64,000 nucleotides of DNA from Mesaphorura yosii. Lineage: Eukaryota; Arthropoda; Collembola; Poduromorpha; Tullbergiidae. Numbering within the stretch: position 1 is the first letter of the stretch; every line of letters begins with the position of its first letter. Shown piece by piece: positions 24,861-39,800 of the stretch. Made by a program: the position numbers and the translations under genes. The stretch is taken from the NCBI GenBank assembly GCA_009869945.1, contig WIXG01000011.1, positions 434,001 through 498,000 on the forward strand, in the 5' to 3' direction. The notes beneath the pieces are model-generated. The model searched no databases. It was not told the origin of the DNA and saw only the letters and a program-made list of their open reading frames with translations.

Positions 24861-27800
24861 GTAAGCCGAGCTTCATTTGCTCACTTCCTTTCATTTTGCC
24901 GACAACGACGCTTGTCGATTCTGCATGTCATTTCATATCGAATGTATAAAATTTGTTGTGAGTGGTTTCAAGTTGGGTGTTTGAATTGAAGGAGGCATGC
25001 ACTTTAAATTTACATGAAATACGCAGTAGCAAGTTGCAAGCAGCAAGCAGCATGTAGCGACAGAGATCGGAGGACTTGATATCCGTGTTCCATGGAATTA
25101 CAAATTATTTGCATACCATTCAGTATTCGGAACTCCGCAGTAGAAGTTAGAAGTTCTACAAGCACAAGCAGAAGTAGCGATAGCATGAGTTCAATTCAAA
25201 GATTCAAAAGCGGAGTGAACCGTAAAGTGAAAGACCCAACCGACGACCGAGTTGAGCAGAGTTCAATAGCAACAGTCGCGAGCCGCGACTCGCGAGTTGT
25301 AGCTTCCCAGAAAGAAAGTACTAACACGAAAATGACAACATTCTCAAGTAATGCAAAGCGTTAAAGCCAAGCCAAAGCAAGACGCATTTCGCATTTTGCT
25401 GGTGCGCAATTTATGAAAACACACCACAACACAGCGTGGAACCTGAAAGGCAGTTCAGCTGATGTTCAGCAAGGCTAGGCAAAGCCAGCTGGGTAGCCTC
25501 CTGTCCAAGACCATCGGCCGAGGGTGCATCGCGCATGTACAAATGAAAGAAAACATTGAACAAGTATGGAAGAGAAGAGAAATGTGCATGTTTTACAGAG
25601 TGCAAAGTACAGGAGCCTATGCCTTGCCGCTGGTCAGCCTGTAAAAGTAAATTCGGTATGGATTTACGGAGAAATGAGCACGATGGTGGTATGTGTTTAT
25701 GGTCCCGCCATCGCATTGGTCGGTTTCAGGTTTACATTTTGTTATTAAAGCTTCGAAGACTGCGTCGCAGCCGCACCGGTGCAAGAAAGTCTTTGTTCCT
25801 TGTAAAGATGCAAGCAGAACCTTGAGCAGTTGTTCTTTCTCTTTTGACAACTAACTTCAGCTGTTTGCTTGCTGTGCTCTTTCAGAGTTCAAGCTAATTG
25901 CGCAAGGATATCGGACAATGTAATTCAATAACCCAGGCGAGTACGGCGGTTCAATGAATGAGATTGCAATTGCAGCAATTTTCCTGGTAAACAGAATAAT
26001 TATTTGTGATTGCAGAATGCTAAATCGAGATCAGATCAGATTCGATGTCGATGTTTCCTCGTGCCGTGCCTCGTGCTCTCGTGCTCGATTATTATCAACA
26101 AAGCAGAGTTTCATTGAACTCTAATAGCCTTAGCTTAGCTGTGATTATGCATCTGCCCTGCTCTGCTTTGCACCCATGATTCGCAATTATAATTTTTCAG
26201 TACATCAACTCGACTGATTGTTTACATTTTTATTCCATAGTTTATATTTTGCAGTTTGCAGTTTCGTTTCTGAATCTGACTACGTTTCACAATTGGTTGC
26301 TGGGTCGTGTCGAAGCGATGCGCGTGCGTGATGTGTCTGAGTCTTCCTTAACCCTTTATAATCTCGAGCATGTGAATCATGTTGCGTTGCGTTGCTTTGC
26401 GTTCATTTTACGTTGACTCGACTTGGCTTATCGTAAATCGTAAGCCTTTGTGGAATCTCAGTCGAGAAACGCTCACATGTGCGCGTAGCATTAAATTTTT
26501 TGTCGACTTGTTTTCGGATTTTTTAAAAACGTAACGAACGTTTGGAGTGTTTGCAATTAAAATGCCTTACTTCTTTGTGATACCGTATTTTTATCGTGCG
26601 AGGGGCGAGTATGAGGCATCAGTCACTGAACCCTGCGCTGTGCACCGCCGTGCTACGACTTCGAGCGAGGTGATTCATATGATACGAGCACTGACACTGA
26701 TACCGCAACTAAGCACCACACGCTGCCGATGATTAGGCTACGATGGGAGGATGTGTAATGTGTAATTGGAATGATACCGATTGGCTTTGTCATTATTGGG
26801 ATTTACGTCATGTAGCTGCAGGATAGAAACAATAGGAAATTGGGGAAGGTTTGACTACCACAAATGCAAACACAAACCCAAAATAATGACGGTCAGACAC
26901 ACGCGAATTGCCCATGCGAATTGCGTGCGACGGCGGGTGCATGGCATTGGTCAATGGCATGAGCCATGACCAGTCAGAAATTTTCCGAGAATTACGAAAA
27001 CAGAAAACGTACGTCTAGTACCTAGCTTTCTAGCAGCAATTATTGCGAAATCTGAAACTCTATCATGTCGAGTCGAACGCCGCAGACAATTCGACGCCCG
27101 ACACGACGCGACGTGCCACTAGGCTACGATTGACAACGTCCTTTATTCTCGGTACTCGGATCAATACACTCGTCCTTGTCAGGTTGTTCATATCCACATT
27201 AATTATTGGCCGGGGCTTTTAGTGTCATTATTTATTGATCGGGTCTCATGGACATGGGCAAGTTTGGACTCCGGCTGGTGCTCTTCCGTTGTAATTAGTG
27301 GATAGAAAGTTCGTATAAACTCTGAACATTTAATTTTACCAAGTTCTTTTGCGTTTTCCCTCACATTTCAGTTTTCATACCGCACGGCACATTCCTTTGT
27401 TCTGGCGGACGGACTTCAGTTTGTTGACATTGACAGCGGACAATGTTCAGCTCAGGTATGTACGTGGCTCAGCTCGCTTCACACGCGATGTGATGCGATT
27501 CGTGCTTTCCTCAAACTCTAAACGAAATTGTCCTGCTCGCACTGCCATACCGGTACTGCACGGCAAAAGCTAAGACGCCAAGACAAGAGCGTAGGACATG
27601 ATTGCGTATAGTGAAAAACTCAAACTATGTAAATGTTGTATTTTAATGACATATTACTATGTATGCGAATATGAAATGCGAGAGCGATGCGAAATAATAA
27701 TGCCCAATTTCACTTCAAAATCCCGTTAAAGAAATTTCCACCACTTTTCGCATCCACATCTTTATATTTATGCGTCGCGTCCTGTCCTGTGCGAAAATAT

Positions 27801-30800
27801 TTGTGAATTACGTGCGCTAAATTTTGAAACCGTTTCAAGCTTGGCTGAACCGTTGTGGCATGGCGGGCATGGCGTGGCATCGCTGGGGACACGACAGGAG
27901 AACGGTAAAGCATCAGGACCTGCCTCAACACTGTATGTGTACGTGTAACAATTGATATGAACGTTAAACACGATAATTGTCAATGTAGTCGGAGTCGAAG
28001 CCTTTATTGGTTATCGCGTCATTTACTATCGGAGTCGAGCTCGAAGTCGTGCCGTAGTGGTGCAAATTCGTGGTTTGGTCACTCTGCACGAACGAACGCG
28101 AACGTCGAACGCATTTGGGCAGCCATTCGTAGTTCGAGCCCATAAGTAGGTTATCACTTGCAGTTTGCAGTCTAGTCAACGTAAAGTTTAGCAAATCATT
28201 AAATGTGCCGTTACACATTCAAGTCGATGGCCAAGTAGTCACAGCAGTCAAATCGACAATCTGCGACCACAAATTGCGGCAATTTAGATTTCATCACTGA
28301 GCAGCTCTGACGCTTACGTGCTTGAAATTGACATAATTACAGGCTTGATTTTGATCCGAATTTATTCGGCATTAATTACATGCTCGAGAACCAAGCCAGA
28401 CCACTGCCACTGCCACTGCCATAATTAACTTGCGTTGGCTGGCTTATCGCAAGGGATTTACGAACTGCCTTTGGTTTTGCGTTTTTGTGCTTGCAAGTTT
28501 GCAGTTAATTCAGCTTGGAAATTGAATTAGTGCAACAGCTCGTTGAAGAAATTAGTCTTAATGAATGGACACTCGCATTCTGTAACAGCCGGCCGGTGCG
28601 ATAAACCGATTAAACTGGCCATACTTTGTTTCTTTAATAATACCGTATTAAGTATTAAGCTTTGCTTTGTCTTGTCTACTTGAGTGTGAGACAGCTCATA
28701 AATAGCAAGCAGCAAATTACACACTGCAAATTGCAACGCAACTGCACGCAATTCACAATTGCAGCAAATAACCGGCTTAATTGTTGCAAACCAATTAGTA
28801 TTGTTAAAATAACTCAATTGTCAAATTCAAAATGTTACAGATATGGTTTTCACTTTGTACACACGCTACACGCTAAACTTGAAGTCAGTCAGCCTCCCTG
28901 ACTTGACTTGGCTTGGCTGACTAATGTGCGGTTTTACTTTGAAATTCGTAATCGTACGCAATTCTTATTCTTTTCACGTCTTTGTTATACTATTGCATTG
29001 CGTTTTGAATTGTCAAGCTTGAGAAAATAAATAAATGCGTTAAAATCGTTCAAAAAAGATGTTTTTACAAAGGCAAAGCAAGCCAAGTCAAGCCAAAAGA
29101 AGAAGAATAGGATCATTTTTTGTGCTGGCAGAGAAGAGAGAAAGCGTACCATGTGTAAGCTCATTGCTTTGCAATCTCAAGAAGTTGCGAATTGCGAAAT
29201 CTGTGCTTTTGCTTTGCTTAAATAACGGGATTCGCAGTGGTGCAGTGGATCTTCTTTCAAAGTGGCAAACATTCAAAAACTCTCGTGCATTAATCCTCGC
29301 AACAATGTTTGCTGTACTGCGACCGCTCTCAAATTAATGTTTACGCAGTTTGTTAACACATTGTGAAAGGCCCTGGCCTGGCCTGGCCTGAAAGAGTTCG
29401 CTGTACCACATCGCATTGCACCAGGCCAAAGCCAAAGCCAAACGGGCAGTCGTGTCGTCATGTAAATGTACCGTGTACAATATTGGTTTGGTTTGACATG
29501 GTTCATGGTTTTAAGAAGGAAAAATTCGTACGCATTACGCTTTGTTTGGCCTGGGCCTGCTCTGCGCTCAAGTCATTGGTCACAAAGAGGAAGTTAATTA
29601 TATTGTAGTTTACACATTCGCATTCTCAATTCACATTACACATACGCACAGCAACAGCAGAAACATCGTATCGTGCATATGAGAAACCGGTACTGCTAGT
29701 TAACCGGCTGAGCCAACAGCCAAGCTGTGGCTGCCGGCTGATTTCTGCGTGCTGGTGGTATTTTGCCATTTAGCACAGTGCTTCATAGTTCATAGTTTGG
29801 ATTCAACACATTGATGTTAATTGTAACGTGACCATTGCCGGCCGGCCGATAGAAATTTGCATGAGAGGAGGATGGCGATGAGGATGATGATGCTTTCGCA
29901 AGCAAGGCAAGGTAAACATCTTTGTAATTTCTGTAGTACGAAACCGGTCTTTACTACGACGCAGTTTTTCACGACGATGCATTCGCAAGGGGAGATTTGC
30001 TGTTGATGGTGATGGTAATTAAATCACAGCCAGAGTCTCCTTGAAAATGACACTGATTACAGATGTGTACGGAAGAAGGCGAGAGGAGAAGAATAGTCGT
30101 ACGAGCTATGATTAAAAATACATCCAGCTGACTTTTGCATGGTTCTTGGCTTTGGCCTCGGGGAAGTCGAACTCTCGATCGTACTGCGTACTTGCTACGG
30201 TCAGTTAAGTTTACGGAGTCCCGGCCATCGGCCATGGTCATGTGAACTTTTTAATTACGTATCCTCAAGGGGATGGGATGGATGTTGTTCGTCTTGAGAA
30301 AGTTTACGGGTTGGCTGTTGTGATTGGGATTAAGATCGAATCGAGACAAACAAACCGTAAAACCTGTAAACCACGTCTACGCTACATCGTAGTCGCAGTG
30401 CAGCATGCTTGCAGGCAGGCAGCAACGAAATTAGTACAAAGGTCAGATTCAGAAGGAAATGGTGGGTTTGCAACATCCTCTTCGCAAATCCTTCAGTCTG
30501 AGATTAGTTTCGGCTTCAGGTTTATTAGGAACATGATATATTGCATGACTTGGGAAATGAGAAGAGGCACGGCACGAGCAGCGAGCAGAGGCTTAATTAC
30601 TTTCTTTACTGTGAGTTATCGAATTTCTCAATACTTGGAAGACAGAAGACGAGACACAAACCACGTTGATGCTGATTAAAGATGTGGGTAGAGGAAGTAA
30701 TGCAAAGGCGAAGAAAAAGCACAAATATTTACTTTGAAGGTGGGTTGGGTTGAAACCTCATTGTGGGTTGCTTTAATTAAAAGTTTACGATGACGGGCTA

Positions 30801-33800
30801 TTTTTCAATATTTTTGATACGGTATAAAATTATGTTAATTCGGTTATGTGTTGTGCTGATCTATATTTCATTTTATTGGGTTTAATCAGCTTTTTCTTGC
30901 ATGACTCGACTCATTGCTTTTTCTTGATAACGATAATAATGATAAATTGATCAGCGAAAGTCGAAAATGGGACTAATTTTAGCTCATTTGTCGTTAGCCT
31001 GACTCGACGCGAGCCTGAGTTTGAGTGACATGGAGCACTCAGAATAACAATAATTACGGTTTCAAATTCGAATTCCTTGCCTTGCTACTTGCTCTGTACC
31101 CATTAGACTACAAGAATTATTATGGTTTTCTAATTTCATTCGACATGTCTCGCAGTCGCATGCATTTTGTTGCTACGCACATTAAATGAACCCAAACTCG
31201 ACCAGCCTCGTGCGCAGCGCAGACGCGATTCGAGGACGGACGTCTGACAGATGAGTTTCAATTAAAGCGTGGCCAAACCATAGACAGTTATATATAAACC
31301 GCCTGTTCTCCTGCGATGCGTTGTTGCTTTCCTACCTGTATTGTGCGGCGAAGGCGATACAAAAGTTCAGACTTTGATTAATGAGAATTCGTCCTTATGA
31401 TGCGCTCTTAATTATCCTGCCGGGCACTGGCGGAGTCGCTGCGCTTTATAAAATTCGCAATCATCATCATTTACTTTTATTATCTCGCAGTGCCTCATTA
31501 TCATTATCATTAAGCCATTACAATTAAGTCACCCCAATAACCACATGCAGTAAGCAAGAACTAACTGTATTTTCTGTTCTATTCTCCGCAGATTCCGATT
31601 CCGATTGACGTGACAAAGAAATTGGACGAAGTTCGGCTCATCGAATCGAGGAAGTCGGCCCGACTCCTCGAGCAGGACTTTGACTTTGCCCGGCTGGCCG
31701 ACGTGGCCGAGCGCAAGCGAACTGGCAGCAGCAGCAGTGGTGGCAGCAGCGGAGGCGCTGGACATTCAGTGATCGTCAGTGCGAATAACTTCAATGGTAC
31801 TAATCAACAGCTTCAGCAATCCATGATGACAAGTACGGTCACTGCCTCCATTGACGTCCCACGAACTAATCTGTAAGTTTACAGTTCGCAAATCGCAATT
31901 TTTTCCCATATGACATCATATCTTCGCATCGTAGCTTATTACTTTGGCACTTTGACCATTGCCCACTGCTATCATCGGCATAACGGTTAACCTGGCCAGA
32001 AAAGGTTAATCTGATCATTTGAGCCGTAGCTTCCGTTTGAATTTCAGCCTGGGCCAGGCCTAGCCTCGAGATCATTGTTCGATTCGAATTTATTACCGCC
32101 GTCGCTTCGCCTTCAACCTTCTCATAAATCACCCCAATTTTGTGATTAAAATTTGCATACAACTGCGTCGAATTGTCGAATTTGGGCAGACTCTCATTGT
32201 CCATTGTCAGTTGGACTTTATGACCTCACCTCGCGGCTTGTCTTGTGGAACGGAAATTAAAACAACAAAAGTGCGTCTGACACTGCCCCGAATAAAGCAA
32301 TTTGGGAATAAAGAGTAATGATCCGGTCAATCACTGCTTCGTTGCACGGTACATCCAAGCTGACTCGCATACGTTTTGCATTTTTATTAAATTAAAGAAG
32401 AAATTACAAACTTGTTTTGTAGGTTTTACAAAAAAGAGCAAACGCGAACGCAAACTCGAACGTAGTCGAAAAAACAAAAAAGGATTCTCTGCTCGTACGA
32501 TCATTATTCATCATTCAATTATGAAGAGCTGTAAAATTGTAATTCTGTAATTTGTACGTACAAAGTGTATTGTATTTTGTGCTGTAACGAGCAATGGAAG
32601 AACAATGCGGCCATTATGCGACAAGGCAGTGGGAACGGCCACTCCACGTACGGTGCGGCCACAAGTGTGGGTATTCATTCTCACCTTCCCTTGACTTGCC
32701 TTGCCATTTTCGCCTTCGCCCTCGACGCGTCTCGCTCTATAATTATTATTTATTTGGGTTCCAGTCAACAGTCACCGAACTTCAACTCTGGGCACTGCCT
32801 GCCCATTGTTGTGTGTACATTGCATTGCATCGCACTGAATATACTCACAATAAAAAATAACAGGATGAGGATGCGAGCCGGTTCGTTGCCTGCCTGGCCG
32901 GCCAGGCAGGTAAAATCCATCGTGTGGCGTAATGAAATTTGCTCCGCTCAGATTTTGTGTTTTACGCACGCTTTATTTTATTGGAGGACATTCCCTTCGA
33001 TAATTAGAACTCTCACCCTGCACTGCCCAGCCAAGATCCGCTGCGCTGCGGTGTGAAGAGGTCAGTCGTCACCGCTATTCGCTATGCTTGGCTCAGTCGT
33101 TTCAAATTGATGTGGTGGTGTAGCAAGTGAAAAGAGCAAAGGCCAAAGATTCGCATTTTCGCGTCGCATGCGAACTGCACTGCAAAGTGCAAACTTGCAA
33201 ACCAAAACTTTGAATTCAGGTTACGCATAATTTGTTGGAAAATTATGCATGGTGTCATTTGCCATTGGCCATTAACAACTAGCTTGCCGTGCCGTGATTT
33301 GTCTCTGCAACTTAACTCGTCTCGTCTTGTGTTTGTGGAGCAAGAAAAGTAGAAACTTTACAATGCGATGTAATACGACGCGACAGAATGCTCATTAGCC
33401 TGTCAAGAAGTAGAGATTTGATTTGGGGTAAACGAGAATGGCAGACAAATGGCGGCTATTGCTAAATCATAATGATGGGTGATGATGGCAGTGGCAGGAT
33501 TTTGTAATCATCTGCATTGTGAGCATTGTTTTGGTTTTGGCATAGACAGCTGTCGCATATCGCATTAACAAGGCAGACAGGCAGGCAGAATGGCCATTCA
33601 CAATCGCGAGTGGTTTATGAATTTAAGATTGTCAAAGGATTTTCATTTTCCTTTCAATTGCGCCCGCCTGTCTTGCGTAGCGCAATCATTTTATTTATAT
33701 TTTATGCATTTCAGCGTTTCGCATTTCACCTTGTCCTCAATCAATGTGGTAATAAAATTAAAATAAACATCGTAAAATTGCCTTTGCCTTGCGAATGATG

Positions 33801-36800
33801 CAAAATGTGCAACAGCCACGCAATGCTGCTGCCTTGCTGTATTATTGTGTCAGTCTGGCTGCCGACTCGTTGTGACGTGACGAGATGAGACGACAAAGAG
33901 AAGGTTGACTTTGACTGTTGCATGAGCAAGAGCAAAAGGCTGTGAGCTGCAACAATGTGAATGCTGCTGTGCCTATAATTGTACTGTACTGTGCTGCACT
34001 TAGTAATCAGTTACAGTATTGTGCCTGATTGTGTTACAAGGTTACGCGACGAGACAGGCAAAAGTTAAGGTAACGGTCGTTAATTACATTTCATGATGGC
34101 AGGCATCGACTAGACTAACGTAAAGCAACGCTGGTTGTGGTAGGATCGTATTACGTATAGCATTGCTATTGCATTATTGAGAGAGGCCTAAAACAATTGG
34201 CGTGTGCATGCATGCCGGTGTGCCGGTCGCGATGTCCTCGCAATTATCTCACTCGTATCCGTATTTGTATCTTTATGACCACAAGAGCACGAGCGTTTTA
34301 AATTTTGAATAGAATTTTATGGCCGATTCGACCCAGTTTCGATACCGCACGGCACGATGGGGGCTAGGCTATATTCGCAAACTCGAACACATTTGCACGA
34401 TTTGCTTATGCAATGAAAGTACGAGTGAAACATTAAACGAATAACGGAAGCCCCGAGCTGGATAAACGAACCAGCCTTCGAGCTGATTTGATTTGATCTA
34501 AAAGCAAATTCGTATAGTATGCAAATATGACCCATTTTCTGCGCATTGTTTTAGGATACTTTTGAATTCTGACGAAACGAACTGTTCTAACATAGAAATT
34601 AACCGAATGCGAATGATTGAGAGACTGCCACACTGACAGTGTGTCAGTGCAGTGCAATGCAGCAAATTGCATTAGAATAATAAAAGCATTTATTTTTAGG
34701 TTTATAGTTTATGGGTTCTAATTTTGTATTCTAATATTCAAATTCTATACCAAATGTAATGCATAGTGCCTTGTTCTGGATGCTGATGTCGGGGCCATCG
34801 CAATACGTTAATATGGAAATTTCATTCCGAGCATGTAAGCCATGAATTGATTGTACGTTCTGAACAATGAATAATGAAGTCAGTGAAGTGCAAATTCTCG
34901 TACCGTAACTAGTAACCAGAGTCATTAATCAATGCTAAATGCTAATTTTCTAATGCTAAACCGTACATCAGCCGGCCGGTTGCATTGATCAGCTGATCGT
35001 ATTTTTCCATGGACAAAGAAAAACTCACACATTTGACCTCCGGTTGACACGTGCCCAATTATTCTCTCTTCTCCGCTTAGGTCATCGTCATCAAGCCATC
35101 ATTTAACCTTCCTACACTCGATAAACAAAGTGGTCGACAATCTTGAACGGCGTTCTATATATTGCCATTTTGCACAAATACCGGCCGGCCACAAACGACA
35201 CAACAGACTTTTAGCTTCTGATGATGTCAGAGTGTGGTTGAGGTTGCCAGTTGCTAGAAACTATTTTAGCTTTAGCCGCACGTGAAGGTAACGTTGATTA
35301 GCACTTATTTCATGCAAAATGCATGCCAGAAGCGAAAACCGAAACGAATGCATGGACAGTTGTGTTGTGGCAGCTAAACCAAAGTCAGACTATCAATGTG
35401 GTGTATTTAATCACGACAAATAAAACAGGATGTTTGCATGCACAGCGCTCTTAGATTAATTAAAAACCAAGCCCAGCCAAGCCACCGAATCGAATTACAA
35501 TCGCAATTGAGAATAAAAACAAAAAATGACTGGCAAAAATGCCTCCAAAGGTCAGAGCATAATTAACTGCAAACACAGACTCAATAACACAATGCAGCAT
35601 GCAAAGTTTGGCGAGATATCCGGAAGCAAGTCTCAAGGACTTGGCATTCATTTGTCTTTACATTTGTATTTGTACTGCTAACGAATGACGGTTGACGGCT
35701 GACAGTGACGATTTGGCTATGGCGTTTGGCAGCTCGAGGCATTAATGACAATGACAAAGACGAAGCAGTCAAGTCGAAATCGAGTGTCGAATTTCTCTAA
35801 TTTGGCACTTGATACAGACGCAGGCTACGAAAACGAGTATGAGTGCGAGCGTACTTGACTCACCCGAGCTTGAGCTTGAGCGCTCTTATGCAATAAACGA
35901 ATGGCATGGAATTTTAAACGAAAGTACTCTTGCATCGCGCATTTTGTATGTAGCATGTAGCCTGATTCGTAGTTTACGTAGGTTAAGTCCGTGCCAAACA
36001 CCAATTGAAGCTATTAAGCCGTTTAAATTGCGTATTGGCGTGAACGTGAAGTTAAGTGCCATTTTTGCTGCTTCTACATTCTGCTTCTCCCTTTTATCGC
36101 ATCCTGCTGACCTATATTTGGCTGGTACTGGTGCTCGCTTGCACTCAAGGCTACACCCGCAGCGCAGCCGTTGCCGGTCCCGTCCCAATTCGTCGCATCG
36201 CATGTCGTGTCGTGACCGTCCGTCACCAATGCTTCTCCTTGTGCACTTGCTTTTACTCTAGCAATTAATCACTTCAATACCAATTCCAATTTCATGTCAA
36301 GTTTGGAATTCGAATTCCTGTCTGTGACTTGAATAAGAGATGAAGGAAGACAAAGGACTAAACACGAAATTGAACACTTGAGACGGCGGCATGGCAGTCG
36401 CAGTCGCAGCATGTGCCCTATTACATAATTACACAGCAATTCAGTACAGGCACAGTATCACAGGGCGATAGCGATTGGGAGTGAACAAAAGATGACGAAG
36501 GATGATGGAAATCTTCATCAATTTATTACTATTTTGAATGAGGGCCAAGGTTATTTCTTGCTTTGCTGGCTTGCTGCTACGCATTGCATCGCCGAGCAGT
36601 CCCAGGAATGGCCGACACGTGGGAACAGCATCGTATGGCCAAGCATAAAAAATGAACCAGCAACCAGCAAATTTGCAAATCGCAATTATACCTGTGCACT
36701 TTACTCTGCCTTGTACTTGAGCCTTGCCTTGCCTTGCATTGTCCGTCCCGCATTTAGCAGTTAATTGCGTCGTAATATTTTTATTTTCGTAATTGTGGTG

Positions 36801-39800
36801 TGTTTTTTCAAGTGTTTCACTCTCGCATCGCGTCGTGTGATGCGCATTGCCATTTGCTGATTCTGTAGGTTGGGCTGAACTCGTTGTTGCGTTGCATAAA
36901 GAGCGTCTGCGGTTCTGATAGTGTCCTACTCCAGTTTAAGCTCTTCTGGAAGCCTCTCGTTGGACTGGACTCGCATATCGCAAAATAGTACTAGAAAATT
37001 TTATTTTATGGGTTTGTTGACGATGTTGGGTTACTACACAATTTCGCAAAACGTAAACACCCAGAACTAGAATCAGAAAGCCAGAACTGCGACGCAGTCA
37101 TTTTTTGCGAATTCGAAAAATGTTGCGCGCACTGGAATCCTGGAAACCTATGGCATGGCAGCATGGGCGATGATGTAGTAAAGATTCGGTTGAAGAACGT
37201 GCCGCGTGCCTCGTGCAATATGCAACCCCCGAGTACGATTGCGATTCTGCTTCCTGAATGAGAGTGGGTCACGCCATACAGCCACAGCCACGGGACGATA
37301 ATACGCAGCAGCGCCGTGGGTTTTGCCTTCGGGTTCGCATTCGCAAATGTTCCAGTGCCTTGTGCCATGCCATGCCAGCGCTGAGGACTCACAGCTCGCA
37401 GCACGCAGAAGGTTATCCAAACAGAATCTTGTGCTCTGTTCCTCTGTAAATAAATACGGAATTTTTGCAACTTGCTTCCCTTCCGTGCTCCGTGCCTCGT
37501 GCAGTAAAAAATGAATGAACCGAGTCTAGTCAAGCCAGACTTCGCGTTCCGTAGCGTGGCTCTGTTCTGTCTGCTCGCGTCGCACGTACACGTGCCGTGA
37601 GTATCTACGTGTACGGACCGGTAAACGCGAAATACAAAAGCGAAAGATGGGTTCCAGAATACAAACTGCGAATTACACGTAATGAAGGAGGATGTTACCG
37701 CGTGCCGGGCGAGCGTTGGCCTTCACCATCGCGTCATTCACATTCACACGACGCAATTTTGTATTTATGTGTGTTTGTCATGTACGCGAGACTTCGAGCG
37801 AATTGGCAATTGGCTTCATTTGCGTATGTATGCATATTCATGTCATTTATAACAGGGCAGGCAGAGGATTTCAAGTCTTGTATGGTAATTATAGTGTGAC
37901 TGTGACAATTTATTGTGAGCAGGCAAGCATTAGCACGTGCCGTGCTCCGTCTTATCGTATCTGGAAGAGGAAGGACGGCCGGCCGGCTTTCAGCCGCAGG
38001 TCAAGCTGCAGTTTCGTATTCGCATTGCTCATGTCAGGTGAATGGTGAAAGTGGCCATATTAAGAAACTCTTTAGCATTATCTTATCGAAATAAGTGATA
38101 CCGGCGCATGCCAGACAAGTGCTTTGCATTGCTTTGCGGTATACGATAATTATTAGTTGTATAATACTCTTGTAACAATGTACTGTGCCGTGCCGCAACT
38201 ATGTGCCGGAATCGTGCCGTGGTGGTCGTGAACGATGGCGATGGCGAGAATTAAATTATGGCACAAGACACATGCTCAGTCGGTCGGAGAATTACGACAT
38301 CGCGTCTTAGCTCAACCAAGCCGGCAAACTTTCCCTTTCATTACCGTGCATCGTGCAGTGTTTATTTATTTTCGTTGATATTTGATTTATTCAATTTGTC
38401 ATTACTACATTCATTACGGTTCGTGATTTGCTGTATTTTCTATTTTTAATCCACTGTTCATAATTTCTCATCTCAAGGCTTTCAGCATCAGCACTCTAAT
38501 TGCATTGCACAATGGCATGACGCGCCGACACGCGGACGTCTTATAGACAAATATTGATTGTTCTACATTCGCATTCGTGCAAGATGTAACGCTTCAAATG
38601 AGAAAAATGAGAATAGCTTCTTGATTTGTACTGGTGCTTGGTAAATGGCAAAGCCACGACTTGGCATGGCTCGGCTTGTTTAAACATCTTGAATTGCGGG
38701 CAGTGTAGTGCAGTGGCAGCTGCGGTGCAGCACAGAAGCCAGGTCTAATTTAATTTATGCAATGTACAAACACAATGACGAGATGATGAAACAGAAATCA
38801 CAAGAGGAAAGATAAGAGAGACGCTCTGCTCTGTTCTGGTTCTATTTTTAATGGCGCTTTACATTTGGGCATATGTGTGGGTGAGAGTGAGTGAGAAAAT
38901 TGTGCAAGTGTAATAAAACTCTGAATGCATTGCGTTACCGCAGAGGCAGCCGCAGCCGTTGATTTACTGCTTTTGCCATTCATCTTGCTGTGCTGAATGC
39001 TGATTGCTGCGTTGAAGTTGAAGCATCGATTGGTGATTGCAATTAAGGTTGGAGACTCGATAGAAATCCCAGGCTCGCGCATATTTGCGGCTTTTTGTCA
39101 TTTAATTCACGAATTCATGCGGAAATCATATACGTGGGCTGCTTAAATCCCACATTTTAGCATTCAGACGAGCTGCGGCGCAGGCGCTGGCTTGCATTAC
39201 AACATCGTCGACAATGCAAATGCGAGCGCAACGTGCACGCAGTGATTAATGATCATTGAAGAAATGCAGCGCAACCCAGCAAAGCACTGCGGTGGTAATT
39301 CTAATCGTCATGCTTAATAATACAATCTCGCAAGCAAGGAACCGTAACGCATTTGGCTTTTGCATTCTGCACTCTGCACTTTGCATTTTGCTTAATTTAG
39401 AAAAAACGCCACTGCCTGCCACTTTGTATCAATCCATCTCTTGTGGATTGTGGCATAAGAGATACGAATACGAGGCGACAGCGGATATTTATAAACCCTG
39501 CCTTGCTTTGCGTTTTGGGAAAGTTTCTCTCTCCCCAAGCCGTGTTATCTTCATCCTTTAATTTCCTTTGTTTCATTGCTATTGCTGCAAGATAAGTCTG
39601 CCTCAGTCTCGATTAGTTTATGTTTGTGGTTTTGTATCTGACGCTGACAATGTTGTATACCGGCATTTTTACTCTCTCACGTCTCACCGGCTTGGGCTGA
39701 CCTGTTTCTACACACATGCCATGCATAATGCAATAATGCAGCGCTGAGCTGTGTGTGGTAATAATGTAATTTAGAATCGACTTCCTGTGCAAGGCTCGGC

